This document shows, piece by piece, positions 34,577-43,513 of a stretch of 64,000 nt of DNA. Within the stretch, counting starts at the first letter, position 1, and every line of letters begins with the position of its first letter. The position numbers were made by a program, and so were the translations under genes. A model generated the notes under the pieces. The model worked only from the letters and a program-made list of their open reading frames with translations, was not told the origin of the DNA and did no database searches. This stretch comes from Desulfallas sp. Bu1-1 (lineage in GTDB: Bacteria; Bacillota; Desulfotomaculia; Desulfotomaculales; Desulfallaceae). The stretch is from NCBI RefSeq assembly GCF_015594625.1, contig NZ_JADNRQ010000012.1, positions 1-64,000 of the forward strand. The letters run 5' to 3'.

Positions 34577-35965
34577 ATGAAAGTGTCGATACAAAAGGCT
34601 TACCCCAGAGCGTTATATATTAATACCGCAAGATCTTCACTTTGTGCCGGTTTGGCTCTGACATACCTGGCCAAGGCGTATCTTCAATGGCCAGTTTTAA
34701 ATACAGTCCTCAGCATAGTTTGTTTGTTTTGTATCCTGATTTGTTTTTCCGCGGTCCGGGGTGTAACCAGGAGCGTTGCTTTAATTCTATTTCTTTCCGG
34801 AGCTTTGCTGCTGGTTTTTGCCGGTGCTGATGTAAAACTTTGGCTGATAGCGGTGACTCAAAACGCCAATTTAATAACGTTGCTTGTTTTGGTACCTGTT
34901 TTTGGCATGCCGCTTAAATATGGCGGGTATTACCAGGTACTGGACGCCATGGTTGACAGGTACATGAACCACAGGCACAGGATATACTGGGTTCCGGCCT
35001 TGCTTGGCCACTTTTTTGGGGCGCTGATGAACATGGGGGCCATACCTGTCGTATACAAGTTGATAATCCACGGCAAGTTGCCGCGCGTGTTTCAATCAGT
35101 GCCCGGTGCAATATTGCGTGGTTTCAGTTCATCAATTTATTGGTCTCCAAACATGGTTTCGGTTGCCCTGGTTACTTATTATTTACGAGTGCCTTGGGCG
35201 GAGTTCGCCCGCGGCGGAATCATCTTAACCTTAATAAGCTTGCTTGTCGGCTGGTTGATCCATTTAATTACCGATGGTAAACCTCAAAATCATATGGATA
35301 CGAACCTGCCGGCCAGAGAGGGTATCGACAGAAAAAAACTGGCGGAGTTATTTGTTTTTTGCTCGTTATTTCTCGGTACCATTATTTATATTGCCACCGA
35401 AACCGCAATTCCTGTGCTTGACGCCGTGCCGTTGCTGGCCCTGGCTTATCCTGTCTTTTGGCTGGGTGTTTTGGGTAAGGGATGCGTAATTTTGGAGGCG
35501 TACGAAGATTATATGCGGTATACTCTGCCTGGTTTTGCGTCGGAAATAGTCATGTTTTTGGGGGCCGGGTTTGTTGCCGCGGCGTTGTCGATCACAAGCA
35601 TCGGCGATAAAATATCTTTATTTTTGAAGGATTTTATTGGTTTAAATCCTTATTTACTATGTTTTTTCATCGTATCATCGATTGTCCTGTTTTCTGTTGT
35701 CGGGGTTACGCCAATGGTGACGGTAATGGCCTACAGCGCTTCGTTGAACCCTGCATTAATGGGATTGTCCTCGCACCTGCTTTCCCTGGTATTGGTGGGT
35801 GGGTGGGCCACCAGCGTACTTGTTTCACCATTTACCGGAGTGACATTGATTATGTCGGGGTTGACCCAAAAATCGTCTTTTGAAATAGCCCGATCAAACT
35901 GGTTGTTTGGCGGTGTCATGGTACTGTTGCTTTCCGCTATGCCTCTGCTACAAAAGTGCATGTAA
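34577..35965 (+). CDS. Multi-spanning transporter, possibly IT-superfamily (family uncertain)
   Basis: About 462 residues with roughly 12 helices. ATG 34577 follows CGGAGGGA (34566-34572); the longer frame from TTG 34520 has no ribosome site. The protein has two similar halves with paired loops (GALMNMGAIPVVYKLI and LVLVGGWATSVLVSPFTGV), a pattern of ion-transporter superfamily permeases that move organic anions, but I cannot place it in a named family. An alpha/beta hydrolase follows 15 bases later, so it likely imports a compound that the hydrolase or dehydrogenases process. Confidence 0.55.
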   Translation: MKVSIQKAYPRALYINTARSSLCAGLALTYLAKAYLQWPVLNTVLSIVCLFCILICFSAVRGVTRSVALILFLSGALLLVFAGADVKLWLIAVTQNANLITLLVLVPVFGMPLKYGGYYQVLDAMVDRYMNHRHRIYWVPALLGHFFGALMNMGAIPVVYKLIIHGKLPRVFQSVPGAILRGFSSSIYWSPNMVSVALVTYYLRVPWAEFARGGIILTLISLLVGWLIHLITDGKPQNHMDTNLPAREGIDRKKLAELFVFCSLFLGTIIYIATETAIPVLDAVPLLALAYPVFWLGVLGKGCVILEAYEDYMRYTLPGFASEIVMFLGAGFVAAALSITSIGDKISLFLKDFIGLNPYLLCFFIVSSIVLFSVVGVTPMVTVMAYSASLNPALMGLSSHLLSLVLVGGWATSVLVSPFTGVTLIMSGLTQKSSFEIARSNWLFGGVMVLLLSAMPLLQKCM

Positions 35966-35980
35966 AGGGGGTGAATTAAA

Positions 35981-36709
35981 ATGCCGCTGGTCGAGATTGA
36001 CGGAAACATGGTTTTTTATCAAGAGAACGGGGGCAAAGAACAGGAGTTACCCGCTTTAATCTTGCTGCATGGTGCGGGCGGCACCAGCGCCCGCTGGGAG
36101 CATCTGCTCGGTGCATTAAGCGGGGTAAGCCGCTGCATCGCCCCGGATTTGCCCGGGCACGGCAAATCCGGAGGTTCACCCTGCCAAACTATCGAAGAAT
36201 ATACTACTTTTATAAAAAAATTTTGTGACAGCCTGGGGCTGAAGCATTTCTTTTTGTGCGGGCATTCTATGGGGGGAGCTATAGCCATAGAATATGCCTT
36301 GCGGCATCCATTTGACTTAAAGGGTTTGATTCTGGCCAATACTGGCGCGAAACTGAGGGTTTCGCCGGACTTCCTTGCAATGTTGTCCAACGGGGTTGTT
36401 CCGGGCAGAAATTTTTCCGATGGTTCAAATTACGATGGCGATGAAACATCCGGCAGCGTATACTTGAATGACTTTAAAGCCTGCGACCGCTTCAACCGGA
36501 TGGAACAAGTCTCCGAAATCGGTGTTCCCACCTTGGTGATTTGTGGCCTGGAAGATAAGAATACGCCCCTTAAGTATTCGCAGTACTTGCAAAATAAGAT
36601 CGCTGGTGCAAAACTTTGTGTCATTCCGGAAGCGGGACATATGACCATGCTGGAGCAGCCCGGAAAGTTTTCAGCATGCGTGATTGGTTTTATTAAGAAG
36701 TTGATGTAG
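35981..36709 (+). CDS. Alpha/beta hydrolase
   Basis: 242 residues. LLHGAGGTSARWEHL is the oxyanion region; CGHSMGGAIAIEYA holds the nucleophilic Ser; the acid is in VICGLEDKNTP and the His in PEAGHMTMLEQP. This is the standard ester/C-C hydrolase triad. Probably co-transcribed with the transporter. Ester or lactone hydrolysis is likely, for example of a 4-hydroxybutyrate ester or lactone, but that is only suggested by the nearby dehydratase gene. Confidence 0.75.
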   Translation: MPLVEIDGNMVFYQENGGKEQELPALILLHGAGGTSARWEHLLGALSGVSRCIAPDLPGHGKSGGSPCQTIEEYTTFIKKFCDSLGLKHFFLCGHSMGGAIAIEYALRHPFDLKGLILANTGAKLRVSPDFLAMLSNGVVPGRNFSDGSNYDGDETSGSVYLNDFKACDRFNRMEQVSEIGVPTLVICGLEDKNTPLKYSQYLQNKIAGAKLCVIPEAGHMTMLEQPGKFSACVIGFIKKLM

Positions 36710-36758
36710 ATTGGGAATTGTTCTTAGCGTATTGAAAAGGGACTATTAACTATTAAAA

Positions 36759-36774
36759 TGGTATAAATCTTGCA
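36759..36774 (+). promoter_or_regulatory. Sigma-54 promoter of the 4-hydroxybutyryl-CoA dehydratase operon
   Basis: TGGTATAAATCTTGCA: GG at 36760-36761, ten bases, GC at 36772-36773. The -12 TTGCA is perfect; the -24 has TGGTA for TGGCA. It lies upstream of the acyl-CoA ligase remnant and 285 bases before the dehydratase ATG. Confidence 0.65.
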
Positions 36775-36841
36775 TTTAAAAATTTTCGTAGGTATTGAAA
36801 TTTTTTGAGGAGGGACTTAAAAACGCTTCTGGTTTCAAGGT

Positions 36842-37040
36842 TTGGCCCGCAAGGTGGAAGGTATTTTGTATGGACATCCCGCCGTTGCAGAAGCCTGTGT
36901 GGTGGGTGTTCCCGATCCTTACAGAATAGAAAATGTTAAGGCTTGTTGTCGAGTTTATAGATGAGCTTCCCAAAAGTGGAGCAGGCAAAATCTTATGGCG
37001 CCAATTACAGGAACAGGAAAGAAAAAAGTCAACTAATTAA
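36842..37040 (+). pseudogene. Remnant of an AMP-forming acyl-CoA synthetase
   Basis: Two frames preserve the C-terminal domain of an acyl-CoA synthetase. The first reads ARKVEGILYGHPAVAEAC then VVGVPDPYRIENVKA (equivalent to EVE..LY.HPAV..A.VVGVPD) and runs into a stop. The second, shifted frame reads VEFIDELPKSGAGKILWRQL to a TAA at 37038-37040 and has the catalytic Lys motif SGAGKI. Roughly 35-40 residues between the two parts, and the whole N-terminal adenylation domain, are missing. GAGGAGGG upstream (36807-36814) may be the old gene's ribosome site. Clearly non-functional. Confidence 0.75.
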
Positions 37041-37058
37041 TTTATGGAGGTTTTTACG

Positions 37059-38486
37059 ATGAGAACATTTGAACAATATGTTGAAGGCTTGAAAAAGCTG
37101 CGCCCCAACGTGTATTTGGGTGGTAAGCTGGTTTCGAGGGATGATCCGGTGTTTCTTCCGGGGATCAAAACCATCGGAGCTACTTTTGAACTGGCCATGG
37201 ATCCAAATTACGAGGAGTTGACCACGGCGGTATCCCACCTGACAGGAAAGAAAATCAATCGTTTTACCCATATTCATCAAAGCCAGGAAGATTTGTTAAA
37301 GAAACAGAAAATGACCAGAATGTATTGCCGCCGGGTTGGTCGTTGTGTCCAGCGCTGCATGGGCATTGACGCAATGAACGCGTTGTCGGTGGTAACAAAG
37401 CGGATGGATGACGACCTGGGCACCAACTATTACCAGCGGTTTTTAAAATATTTGGAATATTACCAGGAAAACGACCTGGTGGGTAACGCGGCGCAAACCG
37501 ATGTAAAAGGGGACAGGAGTTTAAGGCCGTATCAACAGGATGACCCGGACATGTATTTGCGGGTGGTGGAGAAAAGGGACGACGGGATCATTGTCAGGGG
37601 TGCCAAAGCCCATAATACCATTGCTCCCTATGCCGATGAGATTATCGCCATTCCCACCAGGGCCATGACGCCGGAAGACAAAGACTATGCGGTGGCCTTC
37701 GCCCTGCCGGCTGATACCGAAGGCATGTACCTGGTTTCAGTGGCACACAACCAGCGGGCCAGAAAACACTTGAAGGCTCCCATCGGTGAAACGGGCGCGG
37801 CCCATTCAATTACTATTTTTGATAATGTTTTTGTTCCCTGGGAAAGGGTTTTCATGTGCGGTGAAACCAAATACGCGGGCCAACTGGCGTTATTGTTTGC
37901 CACCTACCACCGGCACAGCTACACGGGTTGCAAGCCCGCCCTGACCGACATAATCATGGGGGCTGCCGCCCTGGTCTCCGAATATAACGGCATTGAAAAG
38001 GCCTCCCATGTGCGTGACAAACTTGCAGAACTGGTAACCGTGGCTGAACTGGTTTACGCGGCGGGGATAGCAGCTTCCGTCAACAGCACCAGGTCTTCAT
38101 CGGGTACATACGTGCCCGAAGTGGTATATACCAATGTGGGTAGATATCACGCCGGCGTCAATGTTTATCCCGAATTCGAGATACTGGCCGACCTGGCCGG
38201 CGGGCTGGCGGCAACGCTGCCTTACGAGGACGATTTTATGGAGCCCACGGTGGGCCCGCTTTTGAATAAATATATTAAGAGAAAAAAGGATGTCCCCAGC
38301 GAGAAAGTACATCGTTGTTACAGGCTGATTGAAAATCTGATCGCATCTGCTCCCGGCGCCGCTTCCCAGGTAAGCGGGATTCACGGTGGAGGATCGCCGA
38401 TCATGGAGAAAATTGCTATCATGGCGCAGTATGATATGCAGGAGAAAAAAGAAATAGCCAAGTACCTTGCCGGCATTGTTGATTAA
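37059..38486 (+). CDS. abfD: 4-Hydroxybutyryl-CoA dehydratase / vinylacetyl-CoA isomerase
   Basis: 475 residues. ATG 37059 is eight bases after GGAGG; the ATG at 37044 overlaps that ribosome site. The [4Fe-4S] ligands of AbfD are present at the right spacing: Cys96-x3-Cys100 in RCVQRCMGID, and His284 with Cys291 in HRHSYTGC (compare C99, C103, H292, C299 of the Clostridium aminobutyricum enzyme). This separates it from 4-hydroxyphenylacetate 3-hydroxylases of the same fold, which lack the cluster. With FAD it dehydrates 4-hydroxybutyryl-CoA by a radical mechanism and isomerises vinylacetyl-CoA to crotonyl-CoA. Crotonyl-CoA then enters the 26-30 kb enzymes. Confidence 0.88.
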   Translation: MRTFEQYVEGLKKLRPNVYLGGKLVSRDDPVFLPGIKTIGATFELAMDPNYEELTTAVSHLTGKKINRFTHIHQSQEDLLKKQKMTRMYCRRVGRCVQRCMGIDAMNALSVVTKRMDDDLGTNYYQRFLKYLEYYQENDLVGNAAQTDVKGDRSLRPYQQDDPDMYLRVVEKRDDGIIVRGAKAHNTIAPYADEIIAIPTRAMTPEDKDYAVAFALPADTEGMYLVSVAHNQRARKHLKAPIGETGAAHSITIFDNVFVPWERVFMCGETKYAGQLALLFATYHRHSYTGCKPALTDIIMGAAALVSEYNGIEKASHVRDKLAELVTVAELVYAAGIAASVNSTRSSSGTYVPEVVYTNVGRYHAGVNVYPEFEILADLAGGLAATLPYEDDFMEPTVGPLLNKYIKRKKDVPSEKVHRCYRLIENLIASAPGAASQVSGIHGGGSPIMEKIAIMAQYDMQEKKEIAKYLAGIVD

Positions 38487-38521
38487 CGGTAAAAATCAAT
38501 AAAATTTAATTCCTATATTAA

Positions 38522-38549
38522 GGGGGCTTTATATTATCATAAAGCCCCC
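38522..38549 (+). terminator. Strong hairpin after abfD
   Basis: GGGGGCTTTAT (38522-38532) and ATAAAGCCCCC (38539-38549) form a perfect 11-base-pair stem. No U-run, so probably read-through-permissive or a 3' stabiliser; the next gene starts 25 bases later. Confidence 0.6.
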
Positions 38550-38573
38550 GCGCTTGACCAAGGGGGTATTGTA

Positions 38574-39698
38574 ATGAAAATTTTAACCGGCCCCGAAAAA
38601 TTAAAAAAAGAGGTTATGGATAGGAATTTATGTACCGGCTGCGGGGCCTGCGTTGGTTTATGTCCATACATTTACGCGGTCAATGAAAGAGTAGCTTTGG
38701 TGCATTCCTGTGGTCTGAAAGAAGGCAACTGTCACCAGGTGTGTCCCCGTATAGAGCTTAACCCGGTGGAAATGGATAAACAGGTCTTTAATAAACCTCG
38801 AGCTGACCATATTCTGGGGGAAAACAAGGGGATTTTTTTTGCCCGGGCGGTTGATCAACAAATATCCGAAAACGGGCAGTATGGTGGTGTGGTCACTGCT
38901 CTGGCCGCTTACATGGTAAAAAATAAGAAAGTTGATGCCGCTGTTTTGACAAGGGCCAATGGTAATGATGTACCGGAACCGGTGCTGGTCCAAACTATGG
39001 AAGAGGTCCTTGGATGCTCTGGCTCCAAGTACTCCGCCTGTCCAACTTTAAAAATCGTTTCCGAGGGATTAAAAAAGGGTTTTTTAAGACTTTGTGTGGT
39101 CGGCAGGCCATGCCAGGTAATTGCGTTTAGAAAAATGCAGCGTTTATGCGGTCAAAACAAGCTCAAGTGTTTCCCCGACAATAAATTTGAAGCCATTGTT
39201 ATCGGCCTGTTTTGTTTTTGGTCCTTGTCCCCCGATTTTTATATTAAGCTTAAGGATAAGACAGCGGGGAATAAAACGGTTCGGCTGGATATCCCGCCTA
39301 ACCGGGGCCTTGTGGCCGTCCTGGAAAATGGGGCGAAGGTTGAATTTCCCCTTGAAGAACTGCGCCCGCTCATCAGGGAAGCATGTGTCGATTGTTTTGA
39401 CATTACCTCTGAATATGCGGATGTTTCGGTCGGTTCAACTGAATATGACCCGGAGTGGAATACATTGATTGTGCGTACGGAAAAAGGGGAGGCATTGATC
39501 AAGGAGGCGCAGGCGGCGGGAGTAATTGAAATAAAACAGTATCCTTCCGAAATATTGCCCAATTTGCTGACCGCGGTGGCCAATAAAAAGGCAAGGGTTT
39601 TGCACGGTTTGCAACAAGGTGATTATCTCAGGCTTTCGGATGATTACCTCCAGGGTTTTTACGCTGCCCAAAAAACAACGGAGTCTGAGAAATGTTGA
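38574..39698 (+). CDS. FrhB/F420-dehydrogenase beta-subunit family iron-sulfur flavoprotein
   Basis: 374 residues, AAGGGGG ribosome site. The N-terminus has a ferredoxin-like CTGCGACVGLCP cluster and a nearby CGLKEGNCHQVCP. GQYGGVVTALAAYM, GSKYSACP and VVGRPCQVIAFRKMQ are typical of the FrhB family, whose members bind FAD and FeS clusters and reduce or oxidise F420, ferredoxin or other carriers. It overlaps the next gene by seven bases. Its position behind abfD and beside a LUD iron-sulfur protein suggests an electron-transfer unit; AbfD itself is redox-neutral, so the electron donor reaction is not obvious. Confidence 0.8.
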   Translation: MKILTGPEKLKKEVMDRNLCTGCGACVGLCPYIYAVNERVALVHSCGLKEGNCHQVCPRIELNPVEMDKQVFNKPRADHILGENKGIFFARAVDQQISENGQYGGVVTALAAYMVKNKKVDAAVLTRANGNDVPEPVLVQTMEEVLGCSGSKYSACPTLKIVSEGLKKGFLRLCVVGRPCQVIAFRKMQRLCGQNKLKCFPDNKFEAIVIGLFCFWSLSPDFYIKLKDKTAGNKTVRLDIPPNRGLVAVLENGAKVEFPLEELRPLIREACVDCFDITSEYADVSVGSTEYDPEWNTLIVRTEKGEALIKEAQAAGVIEIKQYPSEILPNLLTAVANKKARVLHGLQQGDYLRLSDDYLQGFYAAQKTTESEKC

Positions 39699-40735
39699 GC
39701 GAAGCGTATCAAGACCTGGGGAAAAGCATAAAAGAGGTTAAACAGAAATGCCTTGCAGAGATTAAGTTGCTGGTTCAACAGGCTGTAACCAAGCTGCAAG
39801 GCAACGGGTTTCAAGTATACGTGGCAGAATCTGCCGCCCGGGCCAGTGAATATATAAGTTCATTGCTGGAACGTAATAAACCCGTGTTGCTTGCGGGCAC
39901 CACAATTGATAAAGAGCTGGGGTTGTATGAGTTTTTGTCCGGGCAGGGATATGAAGTAATTGATGCCGGCCCGGACAGCAGGGCTTTACGTATCCTATCC
40001 TTGGAACCGGGGCACCCCATTTACCATCTTAGTGGATATGAAAAAACCGATATTTGTAACCGCTTGAAGGCATATTACGGGGAGAATGACTTTTCATTGG
40101 AAGACTGGCAGGAAGAACATTTTAAACTGCTGGCCGCCGCCGGAGCCGGTATTACGGGTTGTACTGCTATAATCGCTCAGGAAGGTGTAATATTAATTAG
40201 TGAAGAAAGGGAAAACATTCATATTGCTTCTACATTGCCACCCGTGCACATACTGGTGGTCGGAATGGATAAAATTGTGCACAACCTGGAAGAAGCCCTG
40301 CTGGTGGCCAGGGGAGTATCCTTTTACGGAATGGGCAAGCCGGTAAGCAGAAACTTGTTTTTTATTGCCGGACCCAGCGCTACTGCCGATATTCAGGGTT
40401 TGATCGTCAGGGGCATGCACGGCCCACGTGAGGTGCACGTAATTTTGCTTGATAATGGCCGAACCGAGGCGCTGAAACAACCCGCTCGTGACTTGTTGAT
40501 GTGTATCGAATGCGGGAATTGCCTTAAGGCGTGCCAGGTTTGTCAGCAAAAAGGACCTGTATTTTCGAAATATCAAGCGCCTCCATTTTATAGCAGCTGG
40601 ACTTTGGCCCGGGGTGGAAATCAAGGAGATTGTTTGAACTGCGGCTTGTGTATTCAAGCCTGTCCTTTGGGTATTAATATATTTAAAATTTTAAAGGAAA
40701 GCGGTCAATCTGGTTTATTCGGGGAGGTAACATAA
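39692..40735 (+). CDS. LUD-domain iron-sulfur protein (LutB-like)
   Basis: 347 residues. Residues 30-260 form an LUD (lactate utilisation) domain (NKPVLLAGTTIDKELGLYEF, AQEGVILISEERENIHIAST, HILVVGMDKIVHNLEEAL, GPREVHVILLDNGR). Two [4Fe-4S] motifs follow: CIECGNCLKACQVC and CLNCGLCIQACPLG. LutB homologues take electrons from 2-hydroxy acids through LutA/LutC or a flavoprotein. Here the partner is the FrhB-like protein encoded just upstream. A larger LutB-LutA fusion is at 51044. Confidence 0.8.
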   Translation: MLSEAYQDLGKSIKEVKQKCLAEIKLLVQQAVTKLQGNGFQVYVAESAARASEYISSLLERNKPVLLAGTTIDKELGLYEFLSGQGYEVIDAGPDSRALRILSLEPGHPIYHLSGYEKTDICNRLKAYYGENDFSLEDWQEEHFKLLAAAGAGITGCTAIIAQEGVILISEERENIHIASTLPPVHILVVGMDKIVHNLEEALLVARGVSFYGMGKPVSRNLFFIAGPSATADIQGLIVRGMHGPREVHVILLDNGRTEALKQPARDLLMCIECGNCLKACQVCQQKGPVFSKYQAPPFYSSWTLARGGNQGDCLNCGLCIQACPLGINIFKILKESGQSGLFGEVT

Positions 40736-40777
40736 AGACCTAATACGATTACACAACTGGTTCAATAAATATTTAAC

Positions 40778-40808
40778 GGGGAGGAAGTTGTTATCCTCCC
40801 CTATTTTT
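40778..40808 (+). terminator. Terminator between convergent operons
   Basis: GGGGAGGA (40778-40785), loop, TCCTCCCC (40794-40801), then TATTTTT. It serves the plus-strand LUD gene and abuts the stop of the minus-strand dehydratase gene at 40807. Confidence 0.8.
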
Positions 40809-42468
40809 ACTTGAATACAGCCCCTGTGCAGGCCGAAGTGACAGTTCTGGCGTACCTTTTCAAGTACCCTGTATTAATTCTTGGCAATGGTGGAGTCCAG
40901 TTCAGTCTTCGCTTCTCAATTTCAGCGTCAGATACGTCAAAATTGATTTTACCTGCGGGAATATCTATCTCAATCATATCGCCTTCCCTAACCAGGGCAA
41001 TAGGCCCGCCTTCGGCGGCCTCCGGGGACACATGACCAATGCTGGCTCCTCTGGTGGCGCCCGAGAAACGCCCGTCCGTCACCAGGGCAACGTCTTGGTC
41101 CAGACCCAGGCCCGCGATGGCCATGGTAACTCCCAGCATTTCTTGCATGCCGGGTCCGCCTTTGGGGCCTTCATACCTGACAATTACCACATCTCCCGGC
41201 TTGATTTTGCCGTTGATTACGGCTTGATAGGCCTCGGGTTCAGAGTTGAATACCCTGGCCGGGCCGCGGTGCCTCAATATTTTAACGCTGGTGGCGGAGG
41301 TTTTGACCACAGCGCCTTCGGGTGCCAGGTTTCCAAATAAAACCGAAATACCCCCCTCTTTACTGTAAGGATTGTTCCAAGGGCGAATAACCTCGTCATT
41401 TTGGGGCTGGACACCGAGGTGCCGGCCCACGGGATCACCGGTCACGGTGAGAGCATTGGTCCTGATCAACCCTTTTTCCGCCAGCCTGGTCATTACGGCA
41501 GGTATTCCTCCGGCTTCATGCAGATCTTCCATGTAGTGGCGTCCAGCCGGGCTCAGCCTTACCAGGTTCGGGGTTTGCCGGCTGATGTCTCGCAGGGTGG
41601 AAAGTTTTAGCTCCATACCTGCTTCAGCGGCAATGGCGGTAAGGTGTAGAACGGTATTGGTGGAACAGCCGAGGCAAAAATCAACCGCCAGCGCGTTGGC
41701 TAAAGCATCTTCCGTTAAAATATCCAGGGGTTTAATGTCTTTTTGCAATAGCAGCATAACTTGCTTCCCGGTTATTTTGGCGAGCCGCCTCCTGGCCGCA
41801 TAAACGGCAGGTATTGTACCATTGCCCGGCAGGGCCAGGCCGAGTGCTTCGGTGATACAGTTCATGGAATTGGCCGTATACAGGCCGGCGCAACTGCCGT
41901 AGGTGGGACAGCAGCCTTCCTCCAGCATGGCCAGATGCTCCAGCGCTTCTTGATCCCGTCCAGCCTCAGCAGCTATTTTAGCCTCCCCCATATCAATTAT
42001 GGCTAGCTTTTTTCCATGAATTTTGCCGGCCAGCATGGGGCCACCACTGACAAAAATGGATGGAATATTGAGTCTGGCGGCGGCCATCAACATGCCAGGG
42101 ACAACTTTATCGCAATTAGGAATGAAAACCAGGGCATCCAATTTATGTGCTTTAGCCATAATTTCAACTGAATCGGCAATCAATTCCCGGCTAGGTAATG
42201 AATATTTCATTCCGTCATGGTTCATTGCCAGGCCGTCGCATACAGCGATGGTGTTAAATTCAAGGGGGGTTCCTCCCGCACTGCGTACACCCGCTTTCAC
42301 CGCGTCGGCAATTTCCCGCAAATGCACGTGTCCGGGAACCAGTTCGTTGTAAGAATTGACGATACCCACGAAAGGTTGCTCGATTTCATACTGGGCCAGG
42401 CCCATGGACTTGAGCAAAGCCCGTTTATCAGCCCTTCTAATGCCTTCTTTAATGATATTGCTGTTCAT
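40807..42468 (-). CDS. IlvD/Edd-family dehydratase
   Basis: 553 residues. Iron-sulfur Cys motifs of the family are present: [33 protein letters not shown] and [31 protein letters not shown] is the conserved C-terminal block. Dihydroxyacid dehydratase (valine/isoleucine pathway) is the nearest label, but the gene is last in an operon of TAXI-TRAP transporter genes and a 2-hydroxyacid dehydrogenase, with no ilv genes around. A catabolic dehydratase of an aldonic or other 2,3-dihydroxy acid is therefore as likely. The two roles cannot be separated by eye. Confidence 0.8.
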   Translation of the reverse strand: MNSNIIKEGIRRADKRALLKSMGLAQYEIEQPFVGIVNSYNELVPGHVHLREIADAVKAGVRSAGGTPLEFNTIAVCDGLAMNHDGMKYSLPSRELIADSVEIMAKAHKLDALVFIPNCDKVVPGMLMAAARLNIPSIFVSGGPMLAGKIHGKKLAIIDMGEAKIAAEAGRDQEALEHLAMLEEGCCPTYGSCAGLYTANSMNCITEALGLALPGNGTIPAVYAARRRLAKITGKQVMLLLQKDIKPLDILTEDALANALAVDFCLGCSTNTVLHLTAIAAEAGMELKLSTLRDISRQTPNLVRLSPAGRHYMEDLHEAGGIPAVMTRLAEKGLIRTNALTVTGDPVGRHLGVQPQNDEVIRPWNNPYSKEGGISVLFGNLAPEGAVVKTSATSVKILRHRGPARVFNSEPEAYQAVINGKIKPGDVVIVRYEGPKGGPGMQEMLGVTMAIAGLGLDQDVALVTDGRFSGATRGASIGHVSPEAAEGGPIALVREGDMIEIDIPAGKINFDVSDAEIEKRRLNWTPPLPRINTGYLKRYARTVTSACTGAVFK

Positions 42469-42501
42469 GGATTCCCTCTTTTCTTATTAGGTTTGTGAAT
42501 T

Positions 42502-43458
42502 TTAATACCCTCTTGCCGGATCGATAAGGTTAATAAAGTTATTGCCTTGATTCAGGTAAACCGATAGATTGTGTTTAAAAATTTCCAGCGCCCGCTCCAT
42601 ATAACGGGGTGATACTCCTCCGATATGCGGCGTGATGATCACATTTTCCATTTCCCAGAGGGGGCTGTCGGGCGGTAACGGTTCCTGGTCAAATACATCA
42701 AGAATAGCATTTTTTATTAATTTATTTTTTAATGCATCAACCAGCGCCTGCTCATTGACCACTTGCCCCCTTGCTATGTTAATGAAACAACTGGTTGGTT
42801 TCATTAAAGTAAAGTGCTTTTCATTAATAAAGTGATAAGTTTTACTGGTTAAGGGGAGAGACACCAGCACATAATCGCTGGCAGACAGCAGTTCACCCAA
42901 ACCGTCCGGGGGGTAGACCTGGTCAAACCATGCCAGGGGTTTACCTGATGTATTTAGGCCAAGGGTATACATGCCGAAAGCTTTGGCCTTTTTAGCGATA
43001 TCCTGGCCAATGCTGCCGGCGCCTATAATCCCGATAGTTTTTTGAAAGATTTCTTCTTTAAAAATAATGCGGTTCCACTTATGAGCCTGTTGATTTTGCC
43101 GGTAAGTGAAAAGATTTTGAGATAAAGCCAGGATACAACCAAAAACAAGCTCGGACACGGAAATCCGGTGAATGCCCCGGACATTGGAAACTAAAACCTT
43201 TTTTTCATGCAGTTCCTTGAGTGGCAAAGTATCCACGCCCGCCTTAAAAACCTGGACCAGCTTCAATTTAGGCATTCTTTTGATTATTTCGACGTTAAGA
43301 TCATGACCGAACGTGGCAATAACCTCACACTCTTCCAGGATCACCAAATCTTCAAGATTGTTATTGGGGTGGATATGAAAAATTGAGTTTGGGAATGTTT
43401 CAATGATGGCATTTAAATCACTTTGCTGAACTGGTACGGAAAATAATATATGAGCCAT
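42502..43458 (-). CDS. D-isomer-specific 2-hydroxyacid dehydrogenase
   Basis: 318 residues. GIIGAGSIGQDIAKKAKAFG is the NAD-binding motif; CFINIARGQVVNEQALVDAL, FDQEPLPPDSPLW and VIITPHIGGVSPRY give the Arg, Glu and His active-site set. It interconverts a 2-oxo acid and its D-2-hydroxy acid. It sits between the transporter genes and the IlvD-like dehydratase, and probably acts on the imported compound or on the 2-oxo product of the dehydratase. Confidence 0.85.
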   Translation of the reverse strand: MAHILFSVPVQQSDLNAIIETFPNSIFHIHPNNNLEDLVILEECEVIATFGHDLNVEIIKRMPKLKLVQVFKAGVDTLPLKELHEKKVLVSNVRGIHRISVSELVFGCILALSQNLFTYRQNQQAHKWNRIIFKEEIFQKTIGIIGAGSIGQDIAKKAKAFGMYTLGLNTSGKPLAWFDQVYPPDGLGELLSASDYVLVSLPLTSKTYHFINEKHFTLMKPTSCFINIARGQVVNEQALVDALKNKLIKNAILDVFDQEPLPPDSPLWEMENVIITPHIGGVSPRYMERALEIFKHNLSVYLNQGNNFINLIDPARGY

Positions 43459-43482
43459 ATGATGCCCCCTTTATTAAGAAAG

Positions 43483-43505
43483 TAGGGGCACAAAATGTGC
43501 CCCTA
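43483..43505 (-). terminator. Intercistronic hairpin
   Basis: TAGGGGCACA (43483-43492) pairs with TGTGCCCCTA (43496-43505), loop of three. It lies between a TAXI gene and the dehydrogenase gene; without a U-run it is probably a processing or attenuation element. Confidence 0.55.
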
Positions 43506-43513
43506 AACATACC

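Noticed and set aside
37059-38486. 4-Hydroxyphenylacetate 3-hydroxylase
   Set aside because: The two Cys, one His and one Cys cluster ligands of 4-hydroxybutyryl-CoA dehydratase are present with correct spacing; the hydroxylases lack them.
40807-42498. Plus-strand frames over the dehydratase gene
   Set aside because: All are antisense shadows; the minus frame is continuous with the three Cys motifs.
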